A program made the translations under genes and the position numbers. From Lineus longissimus (lineage: Eukaryota > Nemertea > Pilidiophora > Heteronemertea > Lineidae), in NCBI RefSeq assembly GCF_910592395.1, contig NC_088309.1, positions 18,476,599 through 18,540,598 of the forward strand: a stretch of 64,000 nt of DNA, in the 5' to 3' direction. The number at the start of each line of letters is the position of its first letter. The stretch's first letter is position 1. Positions 1 through 13,214 of the stretch are shown piece by piece. The notes below the pieces were generated by a model. That model was not told where the DNA came from, made no database searches, and saw only the letters and a list, made by a program, of their open reading frames with translations.

Positions 1-192
1 GGGTGCCATATATTGCATGTACAGCTGTATTAGAATTGGCTATTTATACTCCATGAACAGTGTTATTTAAATGTAATTGTATGCACAGGTCGTCATAGTC
101 CTTTTCTAAAGATCTTTGAGCCACAATAATGCAATATATGGCACCCCAAGAGGCCTCTTCAAAATGGCACCCGATACCGGTATTCAGGAGGA
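1..192 (+). mobile_element. MITE M1, copy 1, truncated by the window start
   Basis: This equals 9107-9298 of the full M1 copy. It retains the internal part and the right terminal inverted repeat, which contains the palindrome ATACCGGTAT and ends AGGAGGA. The left terminal repeat lies mostly before the window. Confidence 0.8.
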
Positions 193-621
193 CATCCGGT
201 AGTTATTTGTATATACTATCTACACAACATCATTATTGAAATATATATTCAGTACATATTAGCAGAATTTGAAATATTCAAATCTTATTACAAATTTCAA
301 ATATTCAACGAACGGCGTACCACTTTAGGAAACGCACTAAACTCATTATTGTTTAACTGCCAATGTCAAATCCAATTCATCAGTCAAATACTTCTTGCTA
401 TCTATGGCTGTCTGCTCCTAAATGAAATCTCCTAGCGACCTAATTCTTGTCACTGTGTGAAGGAGAGAGATCTGATTGACGAGAAGGTCAAAATAACTGT
501 CAATTTGAATTCCCTACTGATGATTATTTGCCGTGGCAATCGATCAGTCGTTTCATAGATTGACGTGGTTAGAGCTTCTTTTAGCGATGTAGTGCCTATT
601 AACGAAATACTTGGCAATTTT
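1..621 (+). repeat. Copy 1 of a 621-bp perfect direct repeat
   Basis: Bases 1-621 match 9107-9727 base for base at a constant offset of 9106; I read both copies through and saw no mismatch. The first 192 bases are the right part of MITE family M1, cut by the window edge, and the other 429 are unrelated AT-rich sequence. Sequence diverges right after 621 (TAAACAG here, ATGGCTC in copy 2). The ends are not TG...CA and no retroviral genes lie between, so this is not an LTR pair. Perfect identity points to a very recent segmental duplication or an assembly overlap. The true left end lies outside the window. Confidence 0.95.
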
Positions 622-3600
622 TAAACAGAATGATTATTGTGTACCCTTTAGTTAATGTCAATACATTAACTAAAATGTACAGGAAATATAATTCTTCTTT
701 TCTGACACGACCACGAAATGTACATGTATGAATCTTGACCTAGGTGGATAGCGTATTTAGTCATCAACGACTTTATCAAAGATTATGCCATTATTTTATA
801 TAATGGCACATAAAATATTTCATTGTTTTGGTGCAAACACTATAATGGCCCGATAATGAATAATGAATAATAAAAAGGCCTCGTGCATTTTTAATTCTTT
901 ACTATATTATTCTATAACGTTCGTTCCCTCAGCCTAAGCCTCTCATAGTCTCACAGATGGCTGCAAATGTGATACCATTTCTCCATTTGCAAATCGCGAA
1001 ATAACAAATACTATTATCCGGATTATACTGATATTGGTCGATCCATTAGGCCCGATTCAAGGTCGGCCGGCGTCACATATCAAGATTATAATACTGTCTT
1101 CATCAAACTCAAGGCAAAATCAAGCACTATGAATTAGATATATGTTTGGTCGGAGAAGGGGAGAAATACAAACGTGAAGGAATATTCGGAGGTTTTGCAA
1201 TGAAAGAAGCCCTGACCGAGCGGTCCATTAAGAGATGACGTAAAACGGTGACGTGCATGATTGCAAGAAAGCAATTATAGAAAGTGATAAAATTCCTGAC
1301 AACTGACAATTATTTTTATTGCTAAAGTTTATCTGTAATCTTCTACCAGATGTGTAATGTGCAGCGGAGTGAATGTAGCACGATTGCATTTGTTGGAATA
1401 TGAGTCGAATAACAACAAAAATATCATAAACATGCTTTATCCATGTTGCATCTGTAATCAACAGGAAGCATGATGAATTCAATAATCACTTCATCAAATA
1501 ATCACGCAACACTGCTTTACAAATTAATAATATCAGATTTAACTACAAACGACGTCGTCATTAACGAATGAAAAAAAAATTAGCTCAGTAAAGTGAACAT
1601 CAGTCGAACAATTGCTTTGCAAATGTTGCTAAGGCAAACATAAATAAAACTAATGAGTTTTGATGCCAATTGCACGCAGGTAATTTCTACACAAGAGCAG
1701 GGATTGTAGCGGCTAGAAATCACGTTTTATGACTGTGAAATCAACAATGCAACGTCACGAGGCAAAACGGAATTAAATCGTATAAACCATTAAATGTTTA
1801 CGGGCGTTTTATTACTTCAGCTTTTGCGAATAACATCATTCACGAAAATGAAAATCGCAAGATTAGGCTGTGATAGGTAAAACAAACCTTTAATAATTGA
1901 GAAGCTGTGTTTAATTATTTCGTAATCCGCTAAAATAAAAATCGTATGAACTAAAAGTGGGACGAGACGACATTGGTACGGCGCAAGGACTTTTGGACTT
2001 AAAGGACTGATTCCGCTAAGGTGGTGCCGTTGCAGCGAAATTCTTGATGCAAAAATAGAAAACTCTGGCGGCGAAGAAAGTCGCTCTTACTGGAATCAGT
2101 CCCTAATTCAATAAGCCGGGTCTACATAGCAACCTATGGTTGCAAACATCAGCAAACATTGTGTTAACACTTTATTTCAAAATACCATATTTCGGTATCT
2201 ATTGATGAAATAAGCAGTTTTATGAAAGAATTTAGCGCTTATTGAATAAAATTTACAGTTTATACTGGTGACGTTACTTTTATTCCTTGATCACTTCCAA
2301 TATTTGATTGTATGTGTGAGTTTATCAAAGAGTAGAGCTCGTTGCAGCGTCGGGAGGCGAAAAGAACTGACAAAGCTGGCGAATGTGAAGGCTAATTTTC
2401 TTATTAAGTTACTCTTTCGACGAAAGAGACGACAAAAGATTGTGTGCGTCCCTTAAACGCGTTATGGTTATGCATTAATGAAACCTCGAAAACCATCAAT
2501 ATTCGGTATGCGTCCGCAAGCACATCCTGTGGTTTTACGAGATGGTGTTGACTGAAGCAGGACGCTGGGGCTTAGAACTCTCGCACTAATACGATTATAA
2601 GCAAAGATTGGACTCGGTACGTGTCAAGGTTTTCTATTTTCGTTGTGAGACTACGATCAGGTGACAACTCAGCCAAGCATTCGTCAACAAAAACCATGAT
2701 AGAAATTACACATTAATGAAGGGACGGACATGACGGAGTCCAACCCATTTCATTTTTATTGCGTAAATATTTTATTTCCAGGGAAGATCCTTGATTACAC
2801 AACGAATGGAGGTCGAACATCGTATCAATTTCATGTAATAGAATAAGTACGTAGTAATGGGCATTTTCTTGAATGAGTCAATTTCGATTTGATTGACAAA
2901 CTAAGGGGTCAATTCCAATGCATGTGCGTTCGGTCCCATCCCAGATTTTCGCACATCACGTACCTTATCGACGACTTTAAAACAAAACTAGGTATAGAGG
3001 ACGATTTATGAACGACGAGTACATGAATCAGCACAGGACTTGATAACTTCGCCGTTTCGTACTTCTTCGTTCGTGGGGGTTGCGAAACTTGCCTATTACA
3101 CGAAACGAGGAGCAGATAAGATATTGTAATATAGCTGAGCTTGTTTGAGTTGACACGTGGTTTGGTTTCACCCCACAATATAGACCTGCATCATACACCT
3201 TGCACACTTGATGAAGTTCTTCTTCCTGTTCACCGAATGAAGGAATCACGTAACGAGATTGATCGCTCTGTTCTTCAATATCGAAAGCCACTCCACCGCA
3301 AGCACCGCAATGGATTCGGCTGGATGCACGTTTATCCGCAAATTGAATTATAATTCAATTGCGGTGAAAATTGCCGAAGAGAGTTATTCGATTATGGACT
3401 GTTCAGTTTAGCTTTGGCAAGGGTTGTCAATGTAGTTTTAGTAATGCTTCAGGTAACGAGTCCTATCATATCACATGGAAATCAACTCAGAAAAGATTTC
3501 GATTCTTTTAGTGGAATATGACTTGCAATATGCTAATCCGACAATGCCCTGTCTTCCCTGAGCAGCTTTCAGATATGTCTATCATTGCTCAGGATATTCA

Positions 3601-4285
3601 TGATACCCAATATATGATTAAAGAGTAAGAAGCCACAATTCAAGTCACTAAATCAACGTCAGGTCTTTTTGAACGAATGCAACTTTTCCGCTGCGACACT
3701 AAATGGTTTTGCATTAGATCTCCTCACATGATTTTCTTTGGGATCTTGTTGGTATTTAGATATGGGTCCTGTCTGCTGGTTTCACATTAATAACATATTT
3801 TTCTACGGAATGGCTTTCAGTATGTTAGCGGCGTTTACATCTAGACACTTTGTATAAAGTTTTATTTGACAATTGGGTAGAGAAGCCGTATAAAGAAGTC
3901 TGCCTTAAACTTCGTGAATATCAGTATTATAGCATGTTTAGCGGCATTTACATCTAAACAGGGAAAGTTTTATTTGCTGTAAAAACCAGTAGCCTATTCA
4001 ACAAAGCAACCGCAGTGGTCTTCGGGGCTCTATCGAGCTAGATAAGGTTCCATACCGGGTTCTAGACATGTCTCTTTGTCTAACATGCCTTACTCCACCC
4101 AGGTGAATAAATGGGTTGCCGCCAGAAATGCTCAGGTTGTAGCCCAAATTGAGGAGCGAATCTGACTCTACTGTATCAAGTTTCAGGATAGATTGAACTT
4201 ATGATAGTGTTTAGGTCGGACGATAACTTTTAACATGTTTAAAGTACAACTTCAAAAATAAAGTTTTTTAGCTTCAGCGAACACA
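622..4285. other. AT-rich non-coding stretch, nothing recognised
   Basis: No open frame here has a family signature or a convincing splice pattern. The longest frames (about 85 codons on both strands at 2909-3353) overlap one another and look like chance. Confidence 0.6.
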
Positions 4286-4453
4286 TGCACTCCTTGTTTA
4301 AGAAAAATGTAAGACCTCTAAATCTTTTTCAGTTCCTGAAAAACCTCTGAGGGTTTTTTTTCCCCTGAAAAACCTCTATTTCGAGTTCATTTGTGTTGGC
4401 AAAAATCCTAAAAAGTTTTCCAGTAGCTCAAAAACCATTATTCTAAGAGTGCA
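4286..4453. mobile_element. MITE with GCACTCY...RGAGTGC ends (family M2)
   Basis: Imperfect terminal inverted repeats TGCACTCCTT... and ...AAGAGTGCA enclose about 170 AT-rich bases with repeated AAAAACCTCT words. The ends and the internal AAAACC/GGTTTT style match the copy at 36228, which has clean TA target duplications. No coding capacity. Confidence 0.5.
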
Positions 4454-6144
4454 GTTGATGTCAGACGAAACCAAAAACTTTAAACTTTCAAAATACATGT
4501 ATCATTAAATTAAAAGCTAATAAAGTTAATATTTTATTGATAAAGAAGTAACGCATTTTTGTATGCATGTGCTAAACAAACATAAAACGGCTAGGAAATA
4601 GTTTCATACTGAACTATATATCTTTACCACTCACATCTGTTAAAACTATTTACTACATTACGCTCGGGATTTGTCAAGTAAAACACCCTTTTTATCTCTA
4701 ATTGAAAACGAAAGCCGCCGACACGCACGTGACATTGGCCTTGTTTGAGATTTTCTTAATGGGCCTACGAGAGTGGGCTTAGCAGATACTACACGACATG
4801 GCACTATGACACGAGAAACGGCATTAATAATGTCTGTATTTCATTCCATTGCGTGTTACTGGGAGTTTCTAAGTAATTTGAGAAAAAATCCCACACCTTT
4901 CTGAACTTGATCTTGATTTTGAAGGATTGTCTGCTTCGACAACAAGGGACCAGAAGCTGTTCTTGTTCTTCTCGACCAGCTCTGGTTTAGCGCATCACTC
5001 AGTATCTTCCTACGGGACGCGTAACTCAGCTGCTTTGCTTTCTTCTTCAGTCTGGTATTTGAGTGCAGCTTGGCGCGGTCGAAGAGTTCTTCGCCTGTTT
5101 TTCTTCCTGACTGCTTGTTTGACTGATCCAGTCCGTTGACCCATGAGAGGCTGGTTTTTCCGGTATTGATCGTTTTGTGCGGGGATCACTTCTTAATTGG
5201 TAATGTCCCTTGGCCTTGTTTGAACGTCTGCCAGTTTTCTTTTGCTTGTCTAGATTCGTCTCGGAGGATTTCTTGTTTGAGTTAGTGGCCTTTTGATTGC
5301 AATTCACAGTCTACATCTCTGTATTGGTGTGGGGTGCATGTCTCTGATTTGTATTAACTAGGTTGGTTTGATGTAGGATTCAGTAATTTTCATATGATAA
5401 TCGCCTCTGCCTGGTGCTCTTTCGGTCTGCTTGACGAGTGAAGAGTTGTTGTGAAGAACCAAGCCTGTCTCGTTGGTTCTAAAGTCGGAGTAGGGAAAAT
5501 GTGTCATCGATGACAAGATGTTGATTTAATAAAATTCAATACGAAAGTGGGAATATCACTGGCTGGCTGTCACCCGACTCCACAACCTCATGTTCGCTCA
5601 CCAGAAGTCTCAATCATTTTTAATCAGTCAACTTGGAGCAAATATCCATCGTGTTGGAATTGCTGATTAGATAATTGGTTTTCGACATTTCTCAATGATT
5701 TATCAGCTATTCAGCTGAAATGTTATTCATCACAGAATGTAGACCCAATTAATGAAAACCATATCATAAGCAATTTTATTTGCCCGTCTTTATACGTTCA
5801 TCTTCATTTATATTATACTACATCATGCTCGATGTTCTTCTTTTTACTGATCGAGTTTAAAAACTCTTTAGTTTAAGATAAGTTCATTACAACGTTCATT
5901 TCTCGCATTTCTTTTAGATATACACATGTACAATTTTTCTTCACTAATTGACTTGAAAAATCGCCCTCGCTACCATCATCCCTGTCTACATTATTTCAAA
6001 GGAAAATATATTCTGCGTGTGCAAGATGTATAACCGCTCTTTTTTACTGACGTTCGTACCGCACCCATCTGCATATGCACCAGTACTGACGGAATACCTC
6101 CTTTGGATCGTGCACTTATAAATGATGTTATTTAATAATAATTA
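4454..6144. other. Non-coding stretch, nothing recognised
   Basis: A Lys/Ser/Gln-rich open frame on the minus strand (5047-5307) and an overlapping plus frame are present. Neither has a recognisable domain, and I could not choose between them. Confidence 0.5.
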
Positions 6145-6279
6145 CAATAGCTGCTGTTGTACATTGTTGTATTGATGTTGTATTGATACAACAATACAAC
6201 AATGTACAACAGCAGCACAATATTGATACAACAATGTACAACAGCAGCACAATACAACAATGTACAACAGCAGCTATTG
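6145..6279. repeat. Hairpin built from ACAACAATGTACAACAGCAGC repeats
   Basis: The left arm CAATAGCTGCTGTTGTACAT is the reverse complement of the right end at 6271-6279 and inward. Between them the unit TACAACAATGTACAACAGCA occurs three times in the opposite sense. The result is an inverted repeat whose right arm has been tandemly expanded, like a small foldback element. No target duplication was identified. Confidence 0.6.
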
Positions 6280-8286
6280 TTGTTTGAGATCATCGGCAGA
6301 CCTTTAGAAAAAAAATGAAAGGAGCTTTAAGAAGACCCGCTAGCAAACGTTTGCCGCTATTGGCTCAGTTTATAGGCTTCGGCTCCGCTGCAACAGCTGA
6401 TTATTGTGATATTGTGATATGGTTTAAGGAACACGTAGAGGACACGAAGATGATACAAAGATATATAGGAGTGAATACTGATGACGTTAAGCTATATCGG
6501 AGAAAATCAAATGATACGAATGTGACATAGAAAATAAATAAATGGATATTGATGACATTTTAATATCTTTACAAAAAATGAAATGATGTGGGCACCATCC
6601 TTATTGAAATACGTCCGGATGGGCGCTGCACGAAGGAGTTTCCATTAGCAGACGTCTGAGCCCAACATTGGAACACGGACTTATCATACGAGTTTATTAA
6701 TGCCGGATAGCCTTCTCTACATGCATCACATGCTTATTTGTTGCAAATATCGAGAGATGATGTAGCGATATTACTGATAGCCGAAAAGGAAATTGAGAGA
6801 TTTAGTATGCTGGTATCACGATCATGCTGTGAATTGATAAGTTAGCATTTACTGTCTTTAGTACCGTACTACATGTGCATGTATGAATAGGACACCAGGA
6901 ATGCATTTATTGCTGGTAAGAAGGATGTTTAATGATAATGTACATGTACAATCAAATTTCTGTAATATTTGAAGTATTCATTTATTTAGTTCAATATTTG
7001 TACTGCTAAGCTTCCATGTAAAGGGAAGGAAAACATTTTAAACCAGAATCCACTCCGCGACGCCTGTGGATGAAGTGACGTCCTGACAAATATGCATGGC
7101 CGCGCACACGTGTTAGAATTTGCAAGAGACAAGACCACAATTGATTTTTTAAGCCTTTTAGCAGTTAAATTGTCAATGTTTGACCGTGACGCATCAAAGA
7201 ATGCGTCAAGTAGTGAAACTGAAATTCGGATATGATATACGGGTTAGTCTTGCGAGTAACTGGTGCGATTTAAATTGGTGATTGACCACGGAAATTTTTT
7301 TATAATCGACAAATTAGACAGACTTTGATATTTCCACTCTTTTCAGCCAACTGGCAGGAAAAACTCAAAACACGCCCCCTATTACCCAATTAGCAAAATT
7401 CGAAATTAATTGTTTCATCAAATAATTTCTTTATATCTGTAGACTTGCCACAACAAATATTTTTTCAATACCTCTCCAAATATGTACTTGAGAGTTAAAA
7501 ACATGCACTCGTCTAATTGATAGGCCTCGACCCTCCAACCTATGAATATTCATTAGTGGTCTTGTCTCGCAATGCTTGCTGATACGAGGGGTACGGCATA
7601 TGTATCAGCTCTAACAAGCAGAGTGCCGTTACCCCCAAAGGGGCCCGTTTTCAAGCTAATACAGTGCAGTCAAATTTTACCAGCTGCTACTTTTAGGTGC
7701 TAGAGGTAGTTTTAGGACAACGGCATAACGGTAATTTGTCCCCTAGCCTCGTTCCACACTTTAGGACAACGGTATAATGATAACTTCCCTCAAATGCGAT
7801 GATTATACCTAAAAGATACATATAAACATAATATCGGAACAACATTATTATACCTTGTTTGTCATACAGCTTTAGGTGGAGCTTGATAAAATGATATTTG
7901 ATGAATTTGTTGCTGCATTAGGAAAATGTGTTCTACACCAATCACAGTTGAACGCATTACAAGTATCATAAAAATCGGACATTGATCCCGAAATTTTCAA
8001 ATAACCATTTAGCAATTGCACATGTCCACTGATTTCATCTCCATTTAGAGCCATCAATTTCCCCTGTCGTTCAGGCTTCTCGGCTATGATCGCTTTGGGA
8101 ACCATTAATCGACATCACATACCCATGCAATGACACCCGGCCACTCGATCACGAGGCAAAATTCTCTCCTGGGGTTTCCGATGGGGTTATGGGTATGCAG
8201 CGGTCAACGTCAACTCTGTTAACCCCTCCCCCACCCTGGTCAGGGGTCGACGTCTATGGTAGGCCGTATTGGAAATAAATGCCGAT
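6280..8286. other. Non-coding stretch, nothing recognised
   Basis: A 71-codon ATG frame at 6315-6530 and a 77-codon minus frame at 7872-8105 have no recognisable family, so I do not call them genes. Confidence 0.5.
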
Positions 8287-8326
8287 TTATGTTCTAGAAC
8301 ATAATTAGTTATGTTCTAGAACATAA
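8287..8326. repeat. Tandem pair of 18-bp perfect palindromes
   Basis: TTATGTTCTAGAACATAA occurs at 8287-8304 and again at 8309-8326, separated by TTAG (period 22). Each copy is a perfect palindrome with a TTCTAGAA core, which resembles half of a heat-shock or nuclear-receptor type site. Function is unknown. Confidence 0.75.
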
Positions 8327-8348
8327 TTTGACCGATAGGAGACCACTT

Positions 8349-8710
8349 AAAATGCGTAACAAACTGTGGACACAATTGATGCGTGAGGGTCCTAACTTTT
8401 AGAAACGAATGAGTTGTTAACTCTTTTTTGCTAAACATTAATGTTGTCACCAAGCGAAATCATTGTAAATTGGATTTCTGGCAATCCTTATGGTTTAGAG
8501 ATCAGAGAGGAGTTCAAACCGCTACATCAGACGCTAACAACATTCATTGTGAAATCATTTAAAATGCGTGATTACGCTTCTTGACACAATTAACGCGCAC
8601 AGCTTCCTATTTTGTTGAAACGAACGAGCTGTTATCTCGTTTTTTACTAATCTCAAAAGCTTTCTATGTTGTCACTAAGCGGAATCATCGCAAATTGGAT
8701 TTCGGGCTAT
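8349..8710 (+). repeat. Diverged tandem duplication, period about 212 bp
   Basis: Words in order (AAAATGCG, GACACAATT, GAAACGAA, GTTGTCAC, AAGCG, AATTGGATTTC) recur about 212 bases apart, first from 8349 and again from 8561. This is an old, unequal duplication. No coding frame runs through it. Confidence 0.65.
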
Positions 8711-9060
8711 CCTTCTTTTTGTTGAGAATTCAAACCACGTAGGAGCACGGTGGATGTTGCGTAACGTTACTCGCTGTGGACATTTATAGTTCACTAATTT
8801 TTCTATCACAGGAAGGATAAGTCATTTGATTACTGTACAGTCTTAGAATGTGAATTTTATGAGCCGGCAAATAGTTGAGAAACGATGACCAACTTCTATA
8901 TGCGCAAATTTTACTTAGCTTCTCAATGGCGCTTGTCGCGATGCGATACCACCTTTCAATCTTTTTCAAATGTTTTCAAAAGCGGCAAACTCCATCAACT
9001 CTTAAATCAACTACGTACATGTACTCAGAATTACTTCGTTCAATACGTTTATAAAATTCT

Positions 9061-9298
9061 TCCTCGTGAATACCGGTATCGGGTGCCATTTTGAAGAGGC
9101 CTCTTGGGGTGCCATATATTGCATGTACAGCTGTATTAGAATTGGCTATTTATACTCCATGAACAGTGTTATTTAAATGTAATTGTATGCACAGGTCGTC
9201 ATAGTCCTTTTCTAAAGATCTTTGAGCCACAATAATGCAATATATGGCACCCCAAGAGGCCTCTTCAAAATGGCACCCGATACCGGTATTCAGGAGGA
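9061..9298. mobile_element. MITE M1, full copy with 64-bp terminal inverted repeats
   Basis: Left repeat 9061-9124 and right repeat 9235-9298 are reverse complements over 64 bases, with one obvious difference (TCCTCGTG versus TCCTCCTG). Both hold ATACCGGTAT and GAAGAGGCCTCTT. The unpaired interior is about 110 AT-rich bases with no coding capacity. I see no clear target duplication. A third, diverged copy in the opposite orientation lies at 30066-30192. Confidence 0.85.
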
Positions 9299-9727
9299 CA
9301 TCCGGTAGTTATTTGTATATACTATCTACACAACATCATTATTGAAATATATATTCAGTACATATTAGCAGAATTTGAAATATTCAAATCTTATTACAAA
9401 TTTCAAATATTCAACGAACGGCGTACCACTTTAGGAAACGCACTAAACTCATTATTGTTTAACTGCCAATGTCAAATCCAATTCATCAGTCAAATACTTC
9501 TTGCTATCTATGGCTGTCTGCTCCTAAATGAAATCTCCTAGCGACCTAATTCTTGTCACTGTGTGAAGGAGAGAGATCTGATTGACGAGAAGGTCAAAAT
9601 AACTGTCAATTTGAATTCCCTACTGATGATTATTTGCCGTGGCAATCGATCAGTCGTTTCATAGATTGACGTGGTTAGAGCTTCTTTTAGCGATGTAGTG
9701 CCTATTAACGAAATACTTGGCAATTTT
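9107..9727 (+). repeat. Copy 2 of the 621-bp perfect direct repeat
   Basis: Identical to 1-621. This copy begins inside MITE M1, whose complete left end (9061-9106) is present only here. It ends at CAATTTT, followed by unrelated sequence. Confidence 0.95.
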
Positions 9728-12700
9728 ATGGCTCAGAAATCAAAGGTACACTCAGTTACTTGTAGGTACGAGCAGTTTTCATAATTATTAAGGAAACATG
9801 TCCTTTGAAAAGCCATCCCATCCCACAGCAGCTGCATGCTTCTGTGGGAAGGGTTTGGTGATAGGTTTACGGCAGGAAGAAGTATGCAACCCCAAAAGCT
9901 ATTTCTGAGAACTGAAGCACCCATTTAAAATTTCTCTTTGCTCCAAAAAATGTGTTTTTGTTTCAAAAAAAAACATTTGAGGTTAGCTTGAAAACGAATT
10001 AAGTCTTAACCTTGAAATCTATTATTCCGGAACTCAGGAAAGTTGTACATCGGGGGATGCGCCTTTTAGTCACGATTTATTGGAAGAAGTTTTCTGTGAT
10101 TTTAATGCATGTCATACCAAAAACATATTACGTACACAGAAAATTACGTCGAAGACACGAAAATGTGGTTTCTTCGAGCGGCCGTAGCTCTCAAACAACT
10201 GGTAGGATCCTTTCAAACTTGGTCTCAAGCGAGGTTATACATTTTTGCTAATACACCATGGCTGAGTAATTGTGATTAACAGAACGGCAGAAATAGAAAA
10301 CTTGTAAGCGCATGGGACACCAAATGAATGAACGAAATCCTCGTCCTTGCTCCCGTGAAATCCCAGTAGCAATTTCTAAGCCATCTGTTTTGTCCTACTC
10401 GTAAATAATCATGGCTGCCTCATCTCAAAACGTCGCTTGAGTTATCCCCTCGAGATCTCACTTTCGAAGCAATCATGTTAAACACTGGCAAGTAAGCGGA
10501 TATGATGGATTTTCGAATTGAACACAACTGATTGTATCAGGGATCACGTCTGAGGTTTGCACATCTCTACCGTACATGTATTTCGCCTAAGGATCCAGTT
10601 TTAGGGTGTTATTTGAGGGAGGATTGCTGGTTGTTCTAACAAAGAGGCCGAATCAACCAAGGTACTCCCGAAAGATAACGGACTCTATCACTTGACCGAT
10701 CCAGACTTAGGAAGACAAATTAAAGCGCTGGCGATATCTTGGTTCCCGGTGACTATTGATATACATGTTGCCGGCAGCGAGATGAAATACAGTGCGCCAG
10801 CGGTATGCTTTTCCCTTCGGTAGATGTTTGTACAACACAAACGAGAATCATAGCACGATTTCAAATTTCCTGCGTTACCATGCTGTGTTTTACTCGTGCC
10901 TTGGTTAAATTAGATGACTATTGAATATGACACGAGCGTACGGTGGCAAGGGAAGGACATCACATGATTTATTTTCTTTACAAAGATTCCCTGAAATATC
11001 TCTATCGATGGACTTATCTCGATCTATCGAATGTTAAAACAATAGACCATGTATTTGGCTAGGCCTGAATTTTAACCGCACGAGATAAGGCGGGGCAAAA
11101 TAAAGTAACGATAGATAGATATTGGTATTATCTTAAAGTGTAAAGAAAGGTTCAAGAGCGGCAATTTATGCTGCCCTTTTTGTGGTCGGAAAAACATTAT
11201 TTCCAAAAATGCTGGGACGAAATTAGGGAAGGAGGAATTTCGTTTCAAAAAATAATATCTTATGGTAGAGCCTGCAATGTCAATTATTATTATATCCCTG
11301 ATTACAATACGTAGTCTTTAGATTTTGCCCCTTATCATGTTTGCAAGCCGTGTTATTCTGATAATTTTATTTTTTCTCTAACACCATGACCCCCCCCCCG
11401 CCCGTACGCACGCATTTTCAAAATGGACCTAATATCTCAATGCCCTACCCCCTACAGCCCCCGCAATTAAACTTTTAGATGACAAAAAGAGAAACCATAC
11501 AAAAGGCATGCTATTAGTAGAAATGTGGGTGGAAAACTTCCCTCGTGGCGGAAATAAGTTCGTAGGGAAATTCATTAATTCATCACTTAATTTACGCAAT
11601 TCCATTAAATGTTATGATTTTTTAACAAAATGTGCCAAACATGCGATATATACTTACATGTATATTCAATACCACTAGGGTGAGTAAAAAAATTCTTAAA
11701 AAGCTTTAAAAAGTTCAAGCTTTTGAAAAACCTTTTAGGGTTTGCAACCTAGACAAATGTGCACCCTGCAGAGCTTTTTCAGAGAAAATCACAGGTTTTT
11801 CACCAAGGAGTTACCACATTGAACAACAGAACAAGGCGAATTGATATCGAGATTTTTGGATAAGTGTGCAAACTTGTGTTATAGCTGCATTGCGATATTG
11901 TAACGAATGTACACTGTACATGCTGAATAAGAGAATCGATCTTTATTGTTATCAAAATCTTATTTGAATTTTCGACCTCGGCGATGACATCAATTCTGGT
12001 ATCGTGTGCTAATGAATTAACGCGAGACTCATCAATCATCTGTTAAACTTAGCTGCGGGAGGAACCGGGAATAAAAAAAGACGCGTCGAGACATGTACAC
12101 ACTGCGTACAGCGTTGTAATAGCTATTCGTAACGCTTGCAAAACGAGTTGCCTGATATTGCTTTTTTGTCCAGCTGATAAGTAGACCAAAATGCCTTGGA
12201 AATAATGCGGCCCCGCCACTTCTATTCTTTAGCATATTTAGCATCACGCAAAATAATACGCGATGTTGTAGTACACATTCACCTTACCCTATGTGTTGAT
12301 TTTAAGGTACAGAAATGCCATTTATTGCTCAAATATGAAGAGTTACTTTGGTTACAAAAACTAAGACTTGTACATTTGTCATCAGCTTAAACTTAGTACT
12401 TCGCGGACAATATATTCTTTTTGAAATACATAGAAATGAACATATATGTCACTAAGCGAAAACATAGTAGTACAATTCAAGGGAAGGTTTCATCGGATAG
12501 AACTTAACAAGGAGTTGTCGCGATAACAAGGAGATGTCGCGTGACGCACTAGCACTGGTATCGTTGGAATACGAGTCTATTTTGACAACGAATTGGCCTT
12601 GTCACGAAGGCAGCCCTCCAAATTGAATTTTTAATAGAATGACATTTCCCTAATGCACAATCTCATTAAATCAGATGCAACTCAAGGAATACAGCGTCAA

Positions 12701-12962
12701 GATTACCATTTAAACGTCAAGGCAGTCTGCCACCACGTAACTCCTGATTCTTCAAAATTAATTTCAAATAAAGCATGATAAAGGTACTAACTATAAGTTC
12801 AAATGTCACTTTATACAAATTATTTCTTCATGATTTTGAATGTTGATGAAATTGAATATACACTGAGCTTTTTCGATGATACATGCATACGGTGTTCTAA
12901 CCGAACTTATTGGAGAACATAGATTATGTATTCATATTGGATTACATGTCGTCTTGTCAATG
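9728..12962. other. Non-coding stretch, nothing recognised
   Basis: It contains a C homopolymer near 11391 and an AAAAGCTTT/AAAACC-rich patch at 11680-11810 that resembles the M2 MITE interior without clean ends. No supported gene. Confidence 0.5.
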
Positions 12963-13144
12963 TCATCGCTGGGGGGAGCCGGTGTGGTGTGACTTAATCT
13001 GATTCAGAGCTTTATCCAAAGTAAATGCTAAAGACGTAAAATAAGGAAAGTATATGCCAAGCTGCGGGCTATCCGGCCAGTCACTTTCCACACTAACGGT
13101 ATATCTTAATTTCTCGTCATCGAATTCAACAGAAAATGGAAAAC
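12963..13144 (-). CDS. Candidate terminal exon, unrecognised protein
   Basis: On the minus strand a good acceptor (TTTGCTATTTTCAG) precedes 182 bases that stay open for 60 codons to a TGA. The predicted peptide is acidic and aromatic, with the run DWPDSPQLGIYFPYF. The exon begins with the last two bases of a split codon. The neighbouring candidate exon at 13215-13443 lies just upstream on the same strand but ends in a stop, so I cannot join the two cleanly. I recognise no family. It could be a chance frame, a remnant exon or part of a fast-evolving gene. Confidence 0.22.
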
Positions 13145-13214
13145 CTGAAAATAGCAAAGACATAACACTTAAACGAAACTATCCTCGCCTAGTGATATAG
13201 TCCGATGCTTTCTT

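Noticed and set aside
6315-6530. 71-codon ATG frame after the hairpin
   Set aside because: No domain, no splice or promoter support; compatible with chance.
1-9727. LTR retrotransposon flanked by the 621-bp repeats
   Set aside because: No TG...CA ends, no primer-binding site, and no gag or pol-like frames between the copies.
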